A stretch of 64,000 nt of DNA from CAWCDJ01 sp963796675 (GCA_963796675.1 CAWCMS010000020.1:558001-622000), one strand, 5' to 3'; positions 17,514 to 28,755 are shown, counted from the first letter of the stretch. The notes: generated from the sequence alone by a model not told the origin. A program made the numbers and translations.

Positions 17514-19570
17514 CCGTAATCCCTCGCCGCGGTTGCCTGAAGCGAGGATAGCGCTTCCGGCCTTCTTCCCTTCCGATTGATCTCCATCAAGTCCGCAAAC
17601 GCTTTGCAGGCGTCGCTGCGCAGCCTCGGACATCCCAGGTTCAATTGCACTACTCCCGATGTCTCCCCAGTGGCACAGGCGCCTTCCGGAATGTGCGTAT
17701 ACACGTTGCGCAAGGCCGCGACGGTGGCCGGAGTCGCTCCGCCGATCGTGAGTTTCTCGTACAACACCACCGCCGCATTTCCCCAATCGGCCTCGTCGAA
17801 GTAGGCTTTCGCCAGCGTATCGTATCCCACGAGATTGTCCGGCCGGCGCGTCCTTCCCTCGCGATACCAGCGGATCGCAACGTCCTTCTGTCCCAGCCGC
17901 CAGTACGCCTGACCAAGATATGAATCGAGCGCCTCAAAACCGATCAGCTTCGGCAAAGGCCGCCCGTTGGCGAGTTGGAGCTCGTCATAAGACTTCTGGA
18001 ACGCCAGCGAAATCCGCTTGGCGATGAGCAGCGTGTCGAGCGACTTTTCGTACCATTGCCGGCCTTGCGAAGTCGAGAGGCCGCCTTCGCGCTCGCCCTT
18101 GAGTCCGTAGAACGTCCCGAGCACCGCCGGCACAGTCTCCACATTCTGCGCGTCCGGCAGCGGCTTCAGGACCTTCCACGCCGCTTCCATTTCGCGGATG
18201 GCCTCGTCCAGGCTATTCCTCGGATCTTGCACAAACAGCTGTTGCGCCAGCAAGGCGTGCAGCCGGAAACTTGCGGCCGATGTCTGCACATCGGTCGAGC
18301 CTAGCTTGAGTTCGTCATTCCAGACCGGGTTGCGCGCCATCGTCCTTCCGGCGCACAGCAGGATCGCCGCGCCCAGCACCATCATGGCGGTCCGCCGCGA
18401 TTGCAAACGCCAGGCCAGCGCCGCCACGGCGATGGCGAACCCGACGGCGGGCAGGTAGAGGAAACGCTCCGCCATCGCAGCTCCGATCCGCACCACCAGG
18501 TTCGAGGTGGGCAGCAGCGCGATCCCCAGAAATCCGACAGCCCAGAAAGTCGTCGGATCTTTGCGGTAGCGCGCGATCGCGACTCCGAGAATTGCCGCCA
18601 CCGCTATGAGCGCAATCCAGGCAGCCAGGTCGCCCATACCCGAGACCGGAATCTGGTTGTAGGAACGGTCCGAGACCAGTTGGATCGGGCAGGCGAGCAG
18701 CCACAGCTCCTTCCCGATGATCTTGATCGCCGTGAACCGCGAGGCCCAGAACCCGGCGCCGAGCAGCGGATTGTCCACCACGTTGACCGGCGGCAGCGGA
18801 AGCCCGCGGAAAATCGACCACCGGGCCCACGCAAGCAGCGCCAGCGGCACCGCTGCGACCGCATAAGCGTCGAGCCGGCGCGTCTTCCCGCGTCCAAGCG
18901 AGATGTCCCACAGGAGCATCAGGGCGATCAGCACGGCGCCGTTTTCCTTGGCGAACACAGCGAACATCGCCAGCGCAAAGATGCCGGCCAGCCCGAGCAC
19001 GCGCCCGCGTCCGGTCGCCCCCCTGGTGCGGATGTAAAGCACCAGCGCGCCCAACACGCCTGCCACCGCCAGCAGGTCCGCCCGGCCCGCGATATTCGCG
19101 ACGCTCTCGACTCCCACCGGATGGACGCCCCAAAGCGCCGCGGCGAAGACCGCCGGGAGGGCCTCGCCGAAGACCAGCAGCGCCAGTTCAAACACCAGCC
19201 ACACATTCACCATGTGCAGCCCGAAGTTGACCGCGTGGTAACCCGCCGGATCGTTGCCGTTCCCCAGCACCGCCCAGTTGAAGAGAAACGAGCCCGTGGT
19301 CACCGGCCGGTAGAGCTGATCCGAGGACGATGGCCACCAGTAATCCTTCTCCACAATCTGCCGGATGTGTTCCGCGGAAACCGAGCGGATCCGCCCGTCC
19401 TGCTGCAGGATCAGGCTGCCGTCCACTACCGCGCCCAACCCGAACGAATTGGCATACGCAACGAACACGACCAACAGCAGCAGGCCGCGCCACTTCCACT
19501 TCGAAAGCAGGCCCCGGCTCTTGCGTGGTGCGGCAGTTTGGGTTTTTGCGGGGATCTTCTTCGGTCGCAA
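17498..19570 (-). CDS. TMTC-like multispanning membrane protein with C-terminal TPR region (copy 1)
   Basis: A 690-residue paralogue of the next gene, sharing the same architecture. A lysine-rich N-terminus precedes the first helix (LLLVVFVAYANSFGLGAVVD). The block YRPVTTGSFLFNWAVLG plus GYHAVNFGLHMVNVWLVFE is followed by about ten membrane segments, then TPR-like repeats (SYLGQAYWRLGQKDVAIRWY) and a cysteine-rich end (LGCPRLRSDACKAF, RDYGCPAQ). The pair is a tandem duplication, now well diverged. The 5' end is divergent from tilS with 76 bases between. Function is unassigned; membrane glycosyltransferase is a guess from the TMTC/GT39 resemblance. Confidence 0.75.
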   Translation of the reverse strand: MRPKKIPAKTQTAAPRKSRGLLSKWKWRGLLLLVVFVAYANSFGLGAVVDGSLILQQDGRIRSVSAEHIRQIVEKDYWWPSSSDQLYRPVTTGSFLFNWAVLGNGNDPAGYHAVNFGLHMVNVWLVFELALLVFGEALPAVFAAALWGVHPVGVESVANIAGRADLLAVAGVLGALVLYIRTRGATGRGRVLGLAGIFALAMFAVFAKENGAVLIALMLLWDISLGRGKTRRLDAYAVAAVPLALLAWARWSIFRGLPLPPVNVVDNPLLGAGFWASRFTAIKIIGKELWLLACPIQLVSDRSYNQIPVSGMGDLAAWIALIAVAAILGVAIARYRKDPTTFWAVGFLGIALLPTSNLVVRIGAAMAERFLYLPAVGFAIAVAALAWRLQSRRTAMMVLGAAILLCAGRTMARNPVWNDELKLGSTDVQTSAASFRLHALLAQQLFVQDPRNSLDEAIREMEAAWKVLKPLPDAQNVETVPAVLGTFYGLKGEREGGLSTSQGRQWYEKSLDTLLIAKRISLAFQKSYDELQLANGRPLPKLIGFEALDSYLGQAYWRLGQKDVAIRWYREGRTRRPDNLVGYDTLAKAYFDEADWGNAAVVLYEKLTIGGATPATVAALRNVYTHIPEGACATGETSGVVQLNLGCPRLRSDACKAFADLMEINRKGRRPEALSSLQATAARDYGCPAQ

Positions 19571-19646
19571 GACTATGGGCCGCCCAACGGGAAATCGACC
19601 TGCCAGTATAACAAGGCGGCGCCGTGTCCGGCCTTACAATGAGAGC

Positions 19647-21020
19647 GTGCTGGAGCGCGTGTGGCAGACCATCCTGCGTCATCGCATGCTGGAACCCGGC
19701 CAGTGTGTAGGCGTCGCGGTCTCGGGCGGCGCCGATTCCGTCTGCCTCCTGCATTTGCTCCGTGAACTCGCGCCACGCCTGGAGTGCCGCCTGCTGGTGA
19801 TGCACCTCGACCATCGCCTGCGCGGCGCCGAATCGTGCGCCGATGCAGCGTTCGTTTCCGCCATGGCGAAGGATCTCGGCCTGCCCTTCCTGCTGCGCGA
19901 GGTTGACCTCGCGGGCGGCGACAATCTCGAACAGGCCGCCCGCCGCGCCCGCATGGCGTTCTTTTCCGAAACCATCGCCTCGGGCGCCGCCGGCCGCGTC
20001 GCCGTGGGCCACAGCCGATCCGACCAGGCGGAGACCGTGCTCTACCGGCTTCTGCGTGGTTCGGGAACCGCCGGGCTCGCCGGAATCCGCCCTGTCGTCG
20101 CGCCCGGCGTGGTGCGGCCCCTGCTCGAGATCGAGCGGCCGGAGATCGAAGGCTGGCTCCGGGCCCGCGGTATCTCCTGGCGTGAGGATTCGAGCAATGC
20201 GAGCCCTCTCTTCGCCCGTAACCGCATCCGCCACGACCTGCTGCCGGAGTTGCAGCGAGACTGGAACCCGGCGCTCCCCGAAATCCTCGCCCATACCGCC
20301 GCCTGGGCACGCGACGAGGAGGACTATTGGGCCGTCGAGATCGCCCGCCTTTCCGCGCACCTCTTCGAAGAGCGGGAGGGTGAAATCCTGATGCGGGCGG
20401 CTGCCATCGCCGAACTTCCTCCGGCCGTCGCCCGGCGGCTGGTCCGTCACGCCATCGAGCGCATCCGCGGCGACCTGCGCTCCATCGACTTCCGCCACGT
20501 CGCATCCGTGCTGGAACTGATCGAGGCCGGGCGCGGCGAGGGCCGTTCCGTGCTTCCGGGCCTGGAGGTCCGGCGGTCGCTCGATTGGCTGCGTTTCGCC
20601 AAACCTTCGACTGCCGCCCCGTACCGCATCGCGGTTGTCGCCCCCACCACTCTTGCGATCCCCGGCACGAACTCCGTAGTTTCCCTGGAACTGATTGAAA
20701 AATCGGAAACTTCCGGAGTGTCCGATAACGTATATAATGAGGGGATGGGTTGTTTAGACTGGGGCCGGTTGTCGGGCGCCTTGGAGTTACGAAATTGGCA
20801 GCCAGGCGATCAGTTTCAACCCGTAGGTAGCACCGGCGGTAAAAAGATCAAGACCCTCTTCCAGCAGGCCCGAATCCCCATATGGGAGCGTTCCCGCTGG
20901 CCGGTTCTCCTGGATCGATCCAACTTAGTCTGGACACGGCGATTTGGCCCGGCAGCTGCGTTTGTGGCTGGGGATCACACCAAAGTTTTGCTGAAGATCC
21001 GAGAGACGGAGCGCGGTTGA
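19647..21020 (+). CDS. tilS: tRNA(Ile)-lysidine synthase
   Basis: A 457-residue enzyme that attaches lysine to C34 of the CAU-anticodon tRNA-Ile, changing its codon and amino acid identity. The PP-loop VGVAVSGGADSVCLLHLL is near the N-terminus, then VMHLDHRLRGAES, GHSRSDQAETVLYRLLRGSG and ARNRIRHDLLPEL. The C-terminal TilS substrate domain has ELRNWQPGDQFQPVGSTGG. The start is taken as GTG at 19647 because that places the PP-loop at the usual distance; the open frame upstream lies in the divergent TMTC gene. It is followed by ftsH after 64 bases, a common bacterial arrangement. Confidence 0.93.
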   Translation: MLERVWQTILRHRMLEPGQCVGVAVSGGADSVCLLHLLRELAPRLECRLLVMHLDHRLRGAESCADAAFVSAMAKDLGLPFLLREVDLAGGDNLEQAARRARMAFFSETIASGAAGRVAVGHSRSDQAETVLYRLLRGSGTAGLAGIRPVVAPGVVRPLLEIERPEIEGWLRARGISWREDSSNASPLFARNRIRHDLLPELQRDWNPALPEILAHTAAWARDEEDYWAVEIARLSAHLFEEREGEILMRAAAIAELPPAVARRLVRHAIERIRGDLRSIDFRHVASVLELIEAGRGEGRSVLPGLEVRRSLDWLRFAKPSTAAPYRIAVVAPTTLAIPGTNSVVSLELIEKSETSGVSDNVYNEGMGCLDWGRLSGALELRNWQPGDQFQPVGSTGGKKIKTLFQQARIPIWERSRWPVLLDRSNLVWTRRFGPAAAFVAGDHTKVLLKIRETERG

Positions 21021-21084
21021 GTGAATTCGGAATCGGAGCAGAGCAGGGCGGCGTCTATATAGATATAGCCGGTACGGAGGTTTC

Positions 21085-22994
<1,910 letters not shown>

Positions 22995-22998
<4 letters not shown>

Positions 22999-23645
22999 TT
23001 CCCCGTTTCCCGGTTTACCTGTTCGACATTGACGGCACACTGCTGGATTCCGCCCGCGATATCTGCGGCGCGGTCCAGCAGGTGCTGGATACTACTCCCT
23101 GCCCGCCAGTAACTTTCGAATTCCTCAAGAGCTACATCGGCCTGCATCTGATCGAGCTGTTCCAGGACCTTTTCCCCCACTACACGCCGGAACAGATCGA
23201 TCAACTCGTCCAGCAATACCGCACCCTGTACCCCGCCCGCGGCCATAAGTTGACTAGCATTTATCCTGGCGTCAACGAGGCGCTTTCCGCTCTGGGCGGA
23301 CGCAAAGCATCAGCGACCACCAAGGGCACGCCGACCACCCGCGCCATTCTGGATCAGTTCGGTCTCCTGCGTTATTTCAACCACGTGCAAGGCACCGACG
23401 GTTTCCCTTGCAAGCCCGCCCCGGACGTCATTTTTGCGGCGCTCGCCGGCCTCGGCGCAAAACCCGAAGAGTGCCTGATGATCGGAGATTCCGCCGCGGA
23501 TATGGAGGCAGGCAAACGCGCGGGAGTGAAAACCTGCGCCGTCCGCTACGGCTACGGCCGGGAGGAAAAGCTCGCACAGTGGGAGCCCGACTACTGGGTG
23601 GACGACCTCCGCGAGCTTCTCGCGGCCGGATCGACCACCGCTTAG
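22995..23645 (+). CDS. HAD-superfamily hydrolase, phosphoglycolate phosphatase-like
   Basis: A 216-residue HAD phosphatase. Motif I is LFDIDGTLLDSA with both catalytic aspartates. An alpha-helical cap (about 15-85) follows; motif II is the threonine in SATTKGTPTTR, motif III the lysine in FPCKPAPDVI, and motif IV MIGDSAADMEAGKRAG. The fold and length match Gph/PGP-type enzymes. It starts at GTG inside the ftsH stop (GTGA). Its end overlaps the convergent TPR gene by 4 bases. Substrate is not identified. Confidence 0.87.
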
Positions 23646-24472
23646 TTCGCTGAAATCCCCAGTTTCCCGTTCAGCTTCGCCAACTCCGTCCGGAAAAGCG
23701 GATTTGCCGGGTACTCATGCGCCAGTTCCAGCAGCAATCGCTGCGCGCCGGCCGGATGTTTCTCGCGCAAATCGCAAATCCCGATGAGGATCTTGGCGAA
23801 TGCCCTGAAGTAGTGCCCCTGCCGCGCCACCAGTTCGAGCTGCTGACGCCCCTTTTCCTTGCTGCCGCTGACGTTGTCGAAGTGGACGAACCAGCGGATA
23901 AAGAACGGCAGGCTGCCGATCATATACTCCGAAAAACCCGCCGTCAGATACGCGTCGTAGAATTTCGGGTCCACCTTCAGCAGTTGCTGGGCGTAATTGT
24001 TGGAGCGCTTGGCGGGCCCCAGGCTCGAGATCTGCCGCTTCTCCACCAGGGCCATATAATCCGTGGCCACACCCTGCGCCACCGCCATGGCAAACAGCGC
24101 ATTGTGATCCCCGGGATTGGCCTTGAGCACCACATCCGCGCGACTCTGCGCATCCTCCAGTGCCTTCACGAAGTTGGCGCGCACGGTTGGGTCCGGATCG
24201 GCCTTCTTCTTATCGGCGATCTTCTCGTCGTCGATCAAAAACTCGCTCTCCAGAATGCCCAGACGGTCGAGCTCGTAAAAGAGGTAGGCCGAGGCGCGAA
24301 ACGCATAAGGCAGCGGATCCTGTGGATGCTGTGCGATGTAGGCATTCAACACCCGGTGCGACGCCGGAAAATCGAAGCTATACAAATGTTGGAGCGCGTC
24401 GTCGATGGTGGGCGCATCGCCGGCAAGTGCGGGCAGGCACAGGAAGGCAGCTAGAGCGCAGAACCGGAGCAT
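23642..24472 (-). CDS. Secreted TPR-like protein
   Basis: A 276-residue protein with a signal peptide (MLRFCALAAFLCLPALAG) and helical repeats thereafter (DDALQHLYSFDFPASHRVLNAYIAQHPQDPLPYAFRAS; LLLELAHEYPANPLFRTELAKLNGK), a pattern seen in tetratricopeptide proteins. No catalytic motif is visible. The start at 24472 is chosen because it gives the signal peptide; the longer frame runs into the upstream gene. It lies 16 bases downstream of the second KdpD sensor-half gene, so it may be the last gene of the kdp transcript. Confidence 0.78.
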   Translation of the reverse strand: MLRFCALAAFLCLPALAGDAPTIDDALQHLYSFDFPASHRVLNAYIAQHPQDPLPYAFRASAYLFYELDRLGILESEFLIDDEKIADKKKADPDPTVRANFVKALEDAQSRADVVLKANPGDHNALFAMAVAQGVATDYMALVEKRQISSLGPAKRSNNYAQQLLKVDPKFYDAYLTAGFSEYMIGSLPFFIRWFVHFDNVSGSKEKGRQQLELVARQGHYFRAFAKILIGICDLREKHPAGAQRLLLELAHEYPANPLFRTELAKLNGKLGISAN

Positions 24473-24488
24473 GTAACTCCCTATCCTA

Positions 24489-25532
24489 CTAGCGCCGGCG
24501 TTCCGCCACAACCGTAATCTGCCGGTCGCTGGCATGACGCACCACCTGGCGGACCACGGATTCCTTCTGCCGCCACCAGCCCAGGGGCTCCGACCGTCCC
24601 AGGAAAATCTGCGTGATCTGGTGTTCGTGGGCAAAATCCGCAATGGCGCGCGCCACGTCCCGCGCCTGAACAACGTGAGTTTCGATCCTCAAATTGCGGG
24701 CAAAGCTCAGGTGGCGCTCCACGCCTTTGTCTGGAATGCCGTCGTACACATGAATCGCCAGGCAATCGGCCTGGATGTAATCGGCCACGCGCTTCCCCCT
24801 GCGAATCAGCGCTGCCGAAGAGGGGTTGCCCGTCAGGCAGATGAGGATTCGCTCGCGGGTCGCCGGCGTGGATGCGGGCGCCGGCATCGGCATGCGCTCT
24901 TCGACTTCATGCGCCGCATGACGCATCGCGATTTCGCGCAGCGCCGTGAGATTCGCCTCGGTGAAAAAGTTTTCCATGGCGCGGCGAGCCTTCTCGGGCC
25001 CGTACACCACGCCGCGCTCCAACCGGTTGCGCAACGCCCCGGGGGTCAGATCGGTGAACACCACTTCATCCGCCGCGTCCACCACCCAGTCCGGAACGGT
25101 CTCGCGCACCCGCACGCCCGTGGCCTGCCATACCTGGTCGTTCAGGCTTTCCAGATGCTGCACATTCATCGTGGTGAACACGTCGATCCCCGCGTCGAGC
25201 AGCACCTCGACGTCCTGCCAGCGCTTGGCTCGCTCCGAGCCCGGAATATTGGTGTGGGCGAACTCGTCGACGATTGCAATCGCAGGATGCCGCCGTACAA
25301 TGGCGTCGGCATCCATCTCTTCGAACTGCGCGCCGCCGTAAGCGATTTTCCGCCGGGGAACTACTTCGAAGCCCTGCGCCTTGGCGATCGTGCCGGGCCT
25401 CGCGTGCGGCTCGAAATAGCCGATCACGATATCCACGCCTTTCTGCCGCAGCGCCTCGCCCTCATCGAGCATGCGGAACGTCTTGCCGACTCCCGCCGCA
25501 TACCCCAGGTACATCTTGAGCCGGCCTCTCAT
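24489..25532 (-). CDS. Stand-alone KdpD sensor half (KdpD_N + Usp), copy B
   Basis: A 347-residue protein equal to the cytoplasmic N-terminal half of KdpD, without membrane helices or kinase domains. KdpD_N (about 1-210) has Walker A YLGYAAGVGKTFRMLDEG, the Walker B-like AIVDEFAHTNIPGSERAKRW, and TTMNVQHLESLNDQVWQATG. A universal-stress-like domain follows (about 228-345: RILICLTGNPSSAALIRRGKRVA; QIFLGRSEPLGWWRQKES). In E. coli this half modulates the kinase/phosphatase balance; in some bacteria the Usp domain binds c-di-AMP. It overlaps copy A by 4 bases. It probably acts in trans on the kinase half encoded at 33978-35402. Confidence 0.9.
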   Translation of the reverse strand: MRGRLKMYLGYAAGVGKTFRMLDEGEALRQKGVDIVIGYFEPHARPGTIAKAQGFEVVPRRKIAYGGAQFEEMDADAIVRRHPAIAIVDEFAHTNIPGSERAKRWQDVEVLLDAGIDVFTTMNVQHLESLNDQVWQATGVRVRETVPDWVVDAADEVVFTDLTPGALRNRLERGVVYGPEKARRAMENFFTEANLTALREIAMRHAAHEVEERMPMPAPASTPATRERILICLTGNPSSAALIRRGKRVADYIQADCLAIHVYDGIPDKGVERHLSFARNLRIETHVVQARDVARAIADFAHEHQITQIFLGRSEPLGWWRQKESVVRQVVRHASDRQITVVAERRR

Positions 25533-26620
25533 GGCTGCTCCTCATGCGGAAACAGCCGGAGATCGAAATCGGCAGCGGCATCGATCAGGCGGTCCACCGG
25601 ATTGCGTCCCTGCCAGAAGCGGTGCTTCTCCATCGAGTGGCCCGCGAAGATCTGGGTGACACGCTGCGCCCGGGCGAACTCGAGAATGGTTGCGACGAAA
25701 TCGGCCCCATGCAGGCAGTGGATCTCCGCACCGAGTTCGCGCGCCAATGCCAGGTGCTTTTCGAGCCGCTCCCGATCCTGCGCGCTCAACTCCGGCTGTT
25801 CGACATACGCGGCGACCAGCGTACCGTGGAATCGCTTCGCGTTCCGGCTGCCGCTTTGCAGCATCGTTTCCGCGCTGCTGCGCGGTGTCAGGCAGACCAG
25901 GATGCGCTCCCGCACGCCCCAGCACGTCGGCACGTCGTGCGCCGCCAGATAGTCCTGCAACTGGTGATCCACTACGTCGGCGGCCACCAGAAGCGCCATT
26001 TCCCGAAGTTCATCGAGCCCTTTCCGCGCCGCGCCGCGGTCGGTGAGTGCTTCCGGCGGAGCGTCCACTACTTCGATTTCGTCCGCCTCGCGCAGGAATG
26101 TGGCCGGCACGCTAAAGCGCGAACGCTTGCCGGTAATCCGCTCGACCTCGTCCTGATGTTCGCGAATATGCTGCAGGTTGAGCGACGTGATGACGTTGAT
26201 GCCGTGATCGAGCAGTTCCGCGACATCCTGCCACCGCTGCGGATGCCGGCTGCCGGGAGGATTGTCCGCGGCGAGCCCGTCGATCAGGCACACGCCCGGG
26301 CACCGGCGGAACAAGGCATTAAGATCGACTACTTCGTAAGTATGCCCCGCATGGCGCTCGGCGACGGTCGGAATGACCTCCAACTGCCGCAGGATCGCCT
26401 CGATATCGGGCTTCACCTCGCCCTGCACCGCGGCCACCACCACGTCCTGCCCGCGCTCCTTGCGGCGCCGGCCTTCGTCGAACATGCGGAACGACTTGCC
26501 CACGCGCGAGGCGTAGCCCAGAAACACCTTGAGCGTCCCGCGGCGCTCACGGCTTTCCTCCGCCTGCACCCGCCGCAACAGTTCTTCAGCGCTGGGCCTC
26601 TCAACCGCGCGGTCCGTCAC
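25529..26620 (-). CDS. Stand-alone KdpD sensor half (KdpD_N + Usp), copy A, degenerate Walker B
   Basis: A 363-residue paralogue of the adjacent gene. After an N-terminal extension of about 25 residues, KdpD_N carries VFLGYASRVGKSFRMFDEG, with Walker A intact. The next block reads CLIDGLAADNPPGSRHPQRW, where the usual DELAHTN has lost its glutamate and histidine. TSLNLQHIREHQDEVERITG follows. The C-terminal Usp-like domain has RILVCLTPRSSAETMLQSGS and TQIFAGHSMEKHRFWQGRNP. There are no membrane or kinase domains. Its divergence suggests it and copy B have different sensing roles. It follows the porin gene by 40 bases. Confidence 0.88.
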   Translation of the reverse strand: MTDRAVERPSAEELLRRVQAEESRERRGTLKVFLGYASRVGKSFRMFDEGRRRKERGQDVVVAAVQGEVKPDIEAILRQLEVIPTVAERHAGHTYEVVDLNALFRRCPGVCLIDGLAADNPPGSRHPQRWQDVAELLDHGINVITSLNLQHIREHQDEVERITGKRSRFSVPATFLREADEIEVVDAPPEALTDRGAARKGLDELREMALLVAADVVDHQLQDYLAAHDVPTCWGVRERILVCLTPRSSAETMLQSGSRNAKRFHGTLVAAYVEQPELSAQDRERLEKHLALARELGAEIHCLHGADFVATILEFARAQRVTQIFAGHSMEKHRFWQGRNPVDRLIDAAADFDLRLFPHEEQP

Positions 26621-26660
26621 GTCCCTCCTCTTTTACTATGTCTTACTACTACGAGCCGCA

Positions 26661-28079
26661 CTACCACGGCCCCTGCTTGCCGCCGTACCACCAGATCAGT
26701 CCGAGTGTCGCGGTGAGCTGGCTTTTCCTCAGATCGTCCAGCCGGCTTGTATAGAAGAAAGGTTGGTTCGACCAGTCGTAGCGCCATTCGCCCTTCACCA
26801 TGAAACGTTCCGCAAAGCGGTATGTCGTCGTGAAGGTCGTCTCTTTCAGTGCTTGTTCCACCCCCGTAAAGAGGGCGCCGCGGTCGGAAAAATACTCGGC
26901 CCGGGCTGCAAGGGAAAACTTGGGCGTGAATTGATACTGCGCATACACGGCTCCGCCAGCGACGTGCTGGGGCGGTGAATTCTTGTAGAGCCGTTGTAGT
27001 ACGTAGTCGCCCTCCAACGCGAACATCAGTGCGGGCGTGGCCTGCCAGGTGGCATAGCTGTCGAAGATGTGGAGCCGCCCGGTGGGCGCGTTCTCGATCG
27101 GTAGAAAGGAAATGCCCTGTTGCGTGGGAGCACCCGGCACTGGCGAAAGCGCCGGCGGAAAGAAAACCACATCGGGATGCTCCTGGCCAAAATAGTAATT
27201 CATGGTCCAGTTGACGTTCTTTTGTGGCTTCGCGGTGAAACCGCCCAACTGGTCCTTGAAACCGTTAAAGTCTTCGGTCTGCTGGGTGCCATTGGTGAGC
27301 CAGTAGTTGATCGAGAACCGGTCCGAAACCGGATAACTGGCGCGGAGGCCCATATGATAGAAGGGTAGGAAATCGAACCAGTAGGATCGCGAATAGTTCA
27401 TCTGGTCTTGGGTATAGTTACCTTCAATCCCCAACGAGCTGGCCCATTTTCCGAAGTCCATCCTGAGGTATTTACCCACTGGAACGATCACCGTGCCGTA
27501 AGCCTGGAAGACGTTTCGATAGAGTGCGGGACGCTGTTCATTGGCCAGGTTGCCCTGGAGCGTTTGGGTCGCTTGTCCCCACTGGAGGTCGAGCCTGGCG
27601 CCGAACCATTTTCGGTGATCCGGGTCCGCGGCATGCTCCAGGACCACGTCCGCCTGATTCAGGCTGAAGTTGTTGCTACTGACATCGTAGGCTCTGAGGC
27701 GATTGACCCGGCCAATCGGAGCGTTGAAATTGTATGCGTAATAGCCATCCAGGAGGAAGTTGATGGTGGTTCCCGCCACCGACGCCGGCTCCGGGGCCGG
27801 AGGCGCGGGAGCTGGGGAAGGGGCGGGAGCAGCACTTTGTGCGATCGCCGGGGCGGTCTGCTTCGCGTGGGCGTCCTCAGCCTTCACGCGCGCTTCCAAC
27901 TCATCGATGCGAGCCTGAAGCTTTTGGACCAGCACGCGAAGGTCTGTGACCTGCTGGCTAAGACTGGCGTTGTCCTGAGGATAGAGGGGGGCCGCAATGG
28001 AAATCAGCAGAAGGAGGACCCGGCCACGCCGAAGCGCGGGTTTGAGAATCGGGGTCATTGGGTACTTGAATAGAGTCAT
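26661..28079 (-). CDS. Outer-membrane beta-barrel porin (BBP2-like) in the kdp operon
   Basis: A 472-residue protein with a signal peptide (RRGRVLLLLISIAAPLYPQ), a short coiled coil (about 35-70: LSQQVTDLRVLVQKLQARID), a proline/alanine linker, then a barrel with alternating aromatic strands (TTINFLLDGYYAYNFN, LGLIWWYGG near the end). The layout matches the BBP2/DUF1597-type porins. Lying between kdpC and the KdpD sensor halves, it may pass potassium through the outer membrane, which is inference from position. No clear ribosome site is seen; ATGs at 28079 and 28058 are both possible. Confidence 0.75.
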   Translation of the reverse strand: MTLFKYPMTPILKPALRRGRVLLLLISIAAPLYPQDNASLSQQVTDLRVLVQKLQARIDELEARVKAEDAHAKQTAPAIAQSAAPAPSPAPAPPAPEPASVAGTTINFLLDGYYAYNFNAPIGRVNRLRAYDVSSNNFSLNQADVVLEHAADPDHRKWFGARLDLQWGQATQTLQGNLANEQRPALYRNVFQAYGTVIVPVGKYLRMDFGKWASSLGIEGNYTQDQMNYSRSYWFDFLPFYHMGLRASYPVSDRFSINYWLTNGTQQTEDFNGFKDQLGGFTAKPQKNVNWTMNYYFGQEHPDVVFFPPALSPVPGAPTQQGISFLPIENAPTGRLHIFDSYATWQATPALMFALEGDYVLQRLYKNSPPQHVAGGAVYAQYQFTPKFSLAARAEYFSDRGALFTGVEQALKETTFTTTYRFAERFMVKGEWRYDWSNQPFFYTSRLDDLRKSQLTATLGLIWWYGGKQGPW

Positions 28080-28092
28080 GGGTCGACTTACT

Positions 28093-28129
28093 CATCCGAA
28101 GAATGACTTAAGCCGCGTCATTCCGGATG
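28093..28129 (-). promoter_or_regulatory. Intercistronic stem-loop between kdpC and the porin
   Basis: On the minus strand CATCCGGAATGAC (28129-28117) pairs with GTCATTCTTCGGATG (28107-28093) as 13 base pairs with a 2-base bulge and a 9-base loop. No T-run follows, so it is not a standard terminator. It ends 13 bases before the porin ATG and may set mRNA processing or porin translation. Confidence 0.5.
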
Positions 28130-28182
28130 CATGATATGTGCGCTTTCGACGGCGCGGCGACAATCTCCGCCTGGACTTCGTT

Positions 28183-28755
28183 CTATTTCCGCGCCGGGGC
28201 CGCTTGATCCAGTGCAAGATTCAACCTAAGTACGTTCACGCGAGGTTCGCCTAACAATCCGAACTGCCGCCCCTCGGTATTGGCAGCGATGAGCCGCTCA
28301 ACGGCGGCAGGATCCATGCCGCGCGCCGACGCCACTCGCGCCGCCTGCGCGCGCGCCGACTCCGGGCTGAGATCCGGATCGAGGCCGCTACCCGAGGCAG
28401 TCAGCAGGTCCGCAGGCACCGGGCCCGCGAATGTGGGGTTCGCGGCCCGGAACGCCTTCAGATCGGCCTGTACGCGATCGGCCAACTTTTGGTTGGTCGG
28501 GCCGAAATTGGAGCCGCCCGAGGCGAGGCCGTCATAATTTGACGCCGACGGCCGTCCGTGAAAGTACTCGGGCTTCGTGAAATTCTGTCCGATCAGTGCC
28601 GACCCGATCGTGCGGCCGTTCGCCTGCACCATGCTGCCGTCGGCCTGCCTGGGGAAGAGCACCTTCGCCAGCCCCGTAACCAGCAGCGGATAAGCGACGC
28701 CCGTGAGCAGCGTAAGCACCACGGCAGCCTTGATCGCAATGATGAGTTGTTTCAT
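28183..28755 (-). CDS. kdpC: Potassium-transporting ATPase subunit C
   Basis: A 190-residue subunit of the high-affinity KdpFABC potassium pump, anchored by one N-terminal helix (IIAIKAAVVLTLLTGVAYPLL). Family blocks are present: SALIGQNFTKPEYFHGRPSA, YDGLASGGSNFGPTNQKL, GSGLDPDLSPESARAQAARVA and the C-terminal GLLGEPRVNVLRLNLALD. GGGGAGG precedes the ATG by about 6 bases. It lies 12 bases after kdpB. Unlike kdpA and kdpB, this reading frame is intact. Confidence 0.95.
   Translation of the reverse strand: MKQLIIAIKAAVVLTLLTGVAYPLLVTGLAKVLFPRQADGSMVQANGRTIGSALIGQNFTKPEYFHGRPSASNYDGLASGGSNFGPTNQKLADRVQADLKAFRAANPTFAGPVPADLLTASGSGLDPDLSPESARAQAARVASARGMDPAAVERLIAANTEGRQFGLLGEPRVNVLRLNLALDQAAPARK

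Noticed and set aside
20733..20738. TATAAT inside the end of tilS as an ftsH promoter
   Set aside because: There is no matching -35 at 16-18 bases and it is about 350 bases from ftsH; kept only as a weak possibility.
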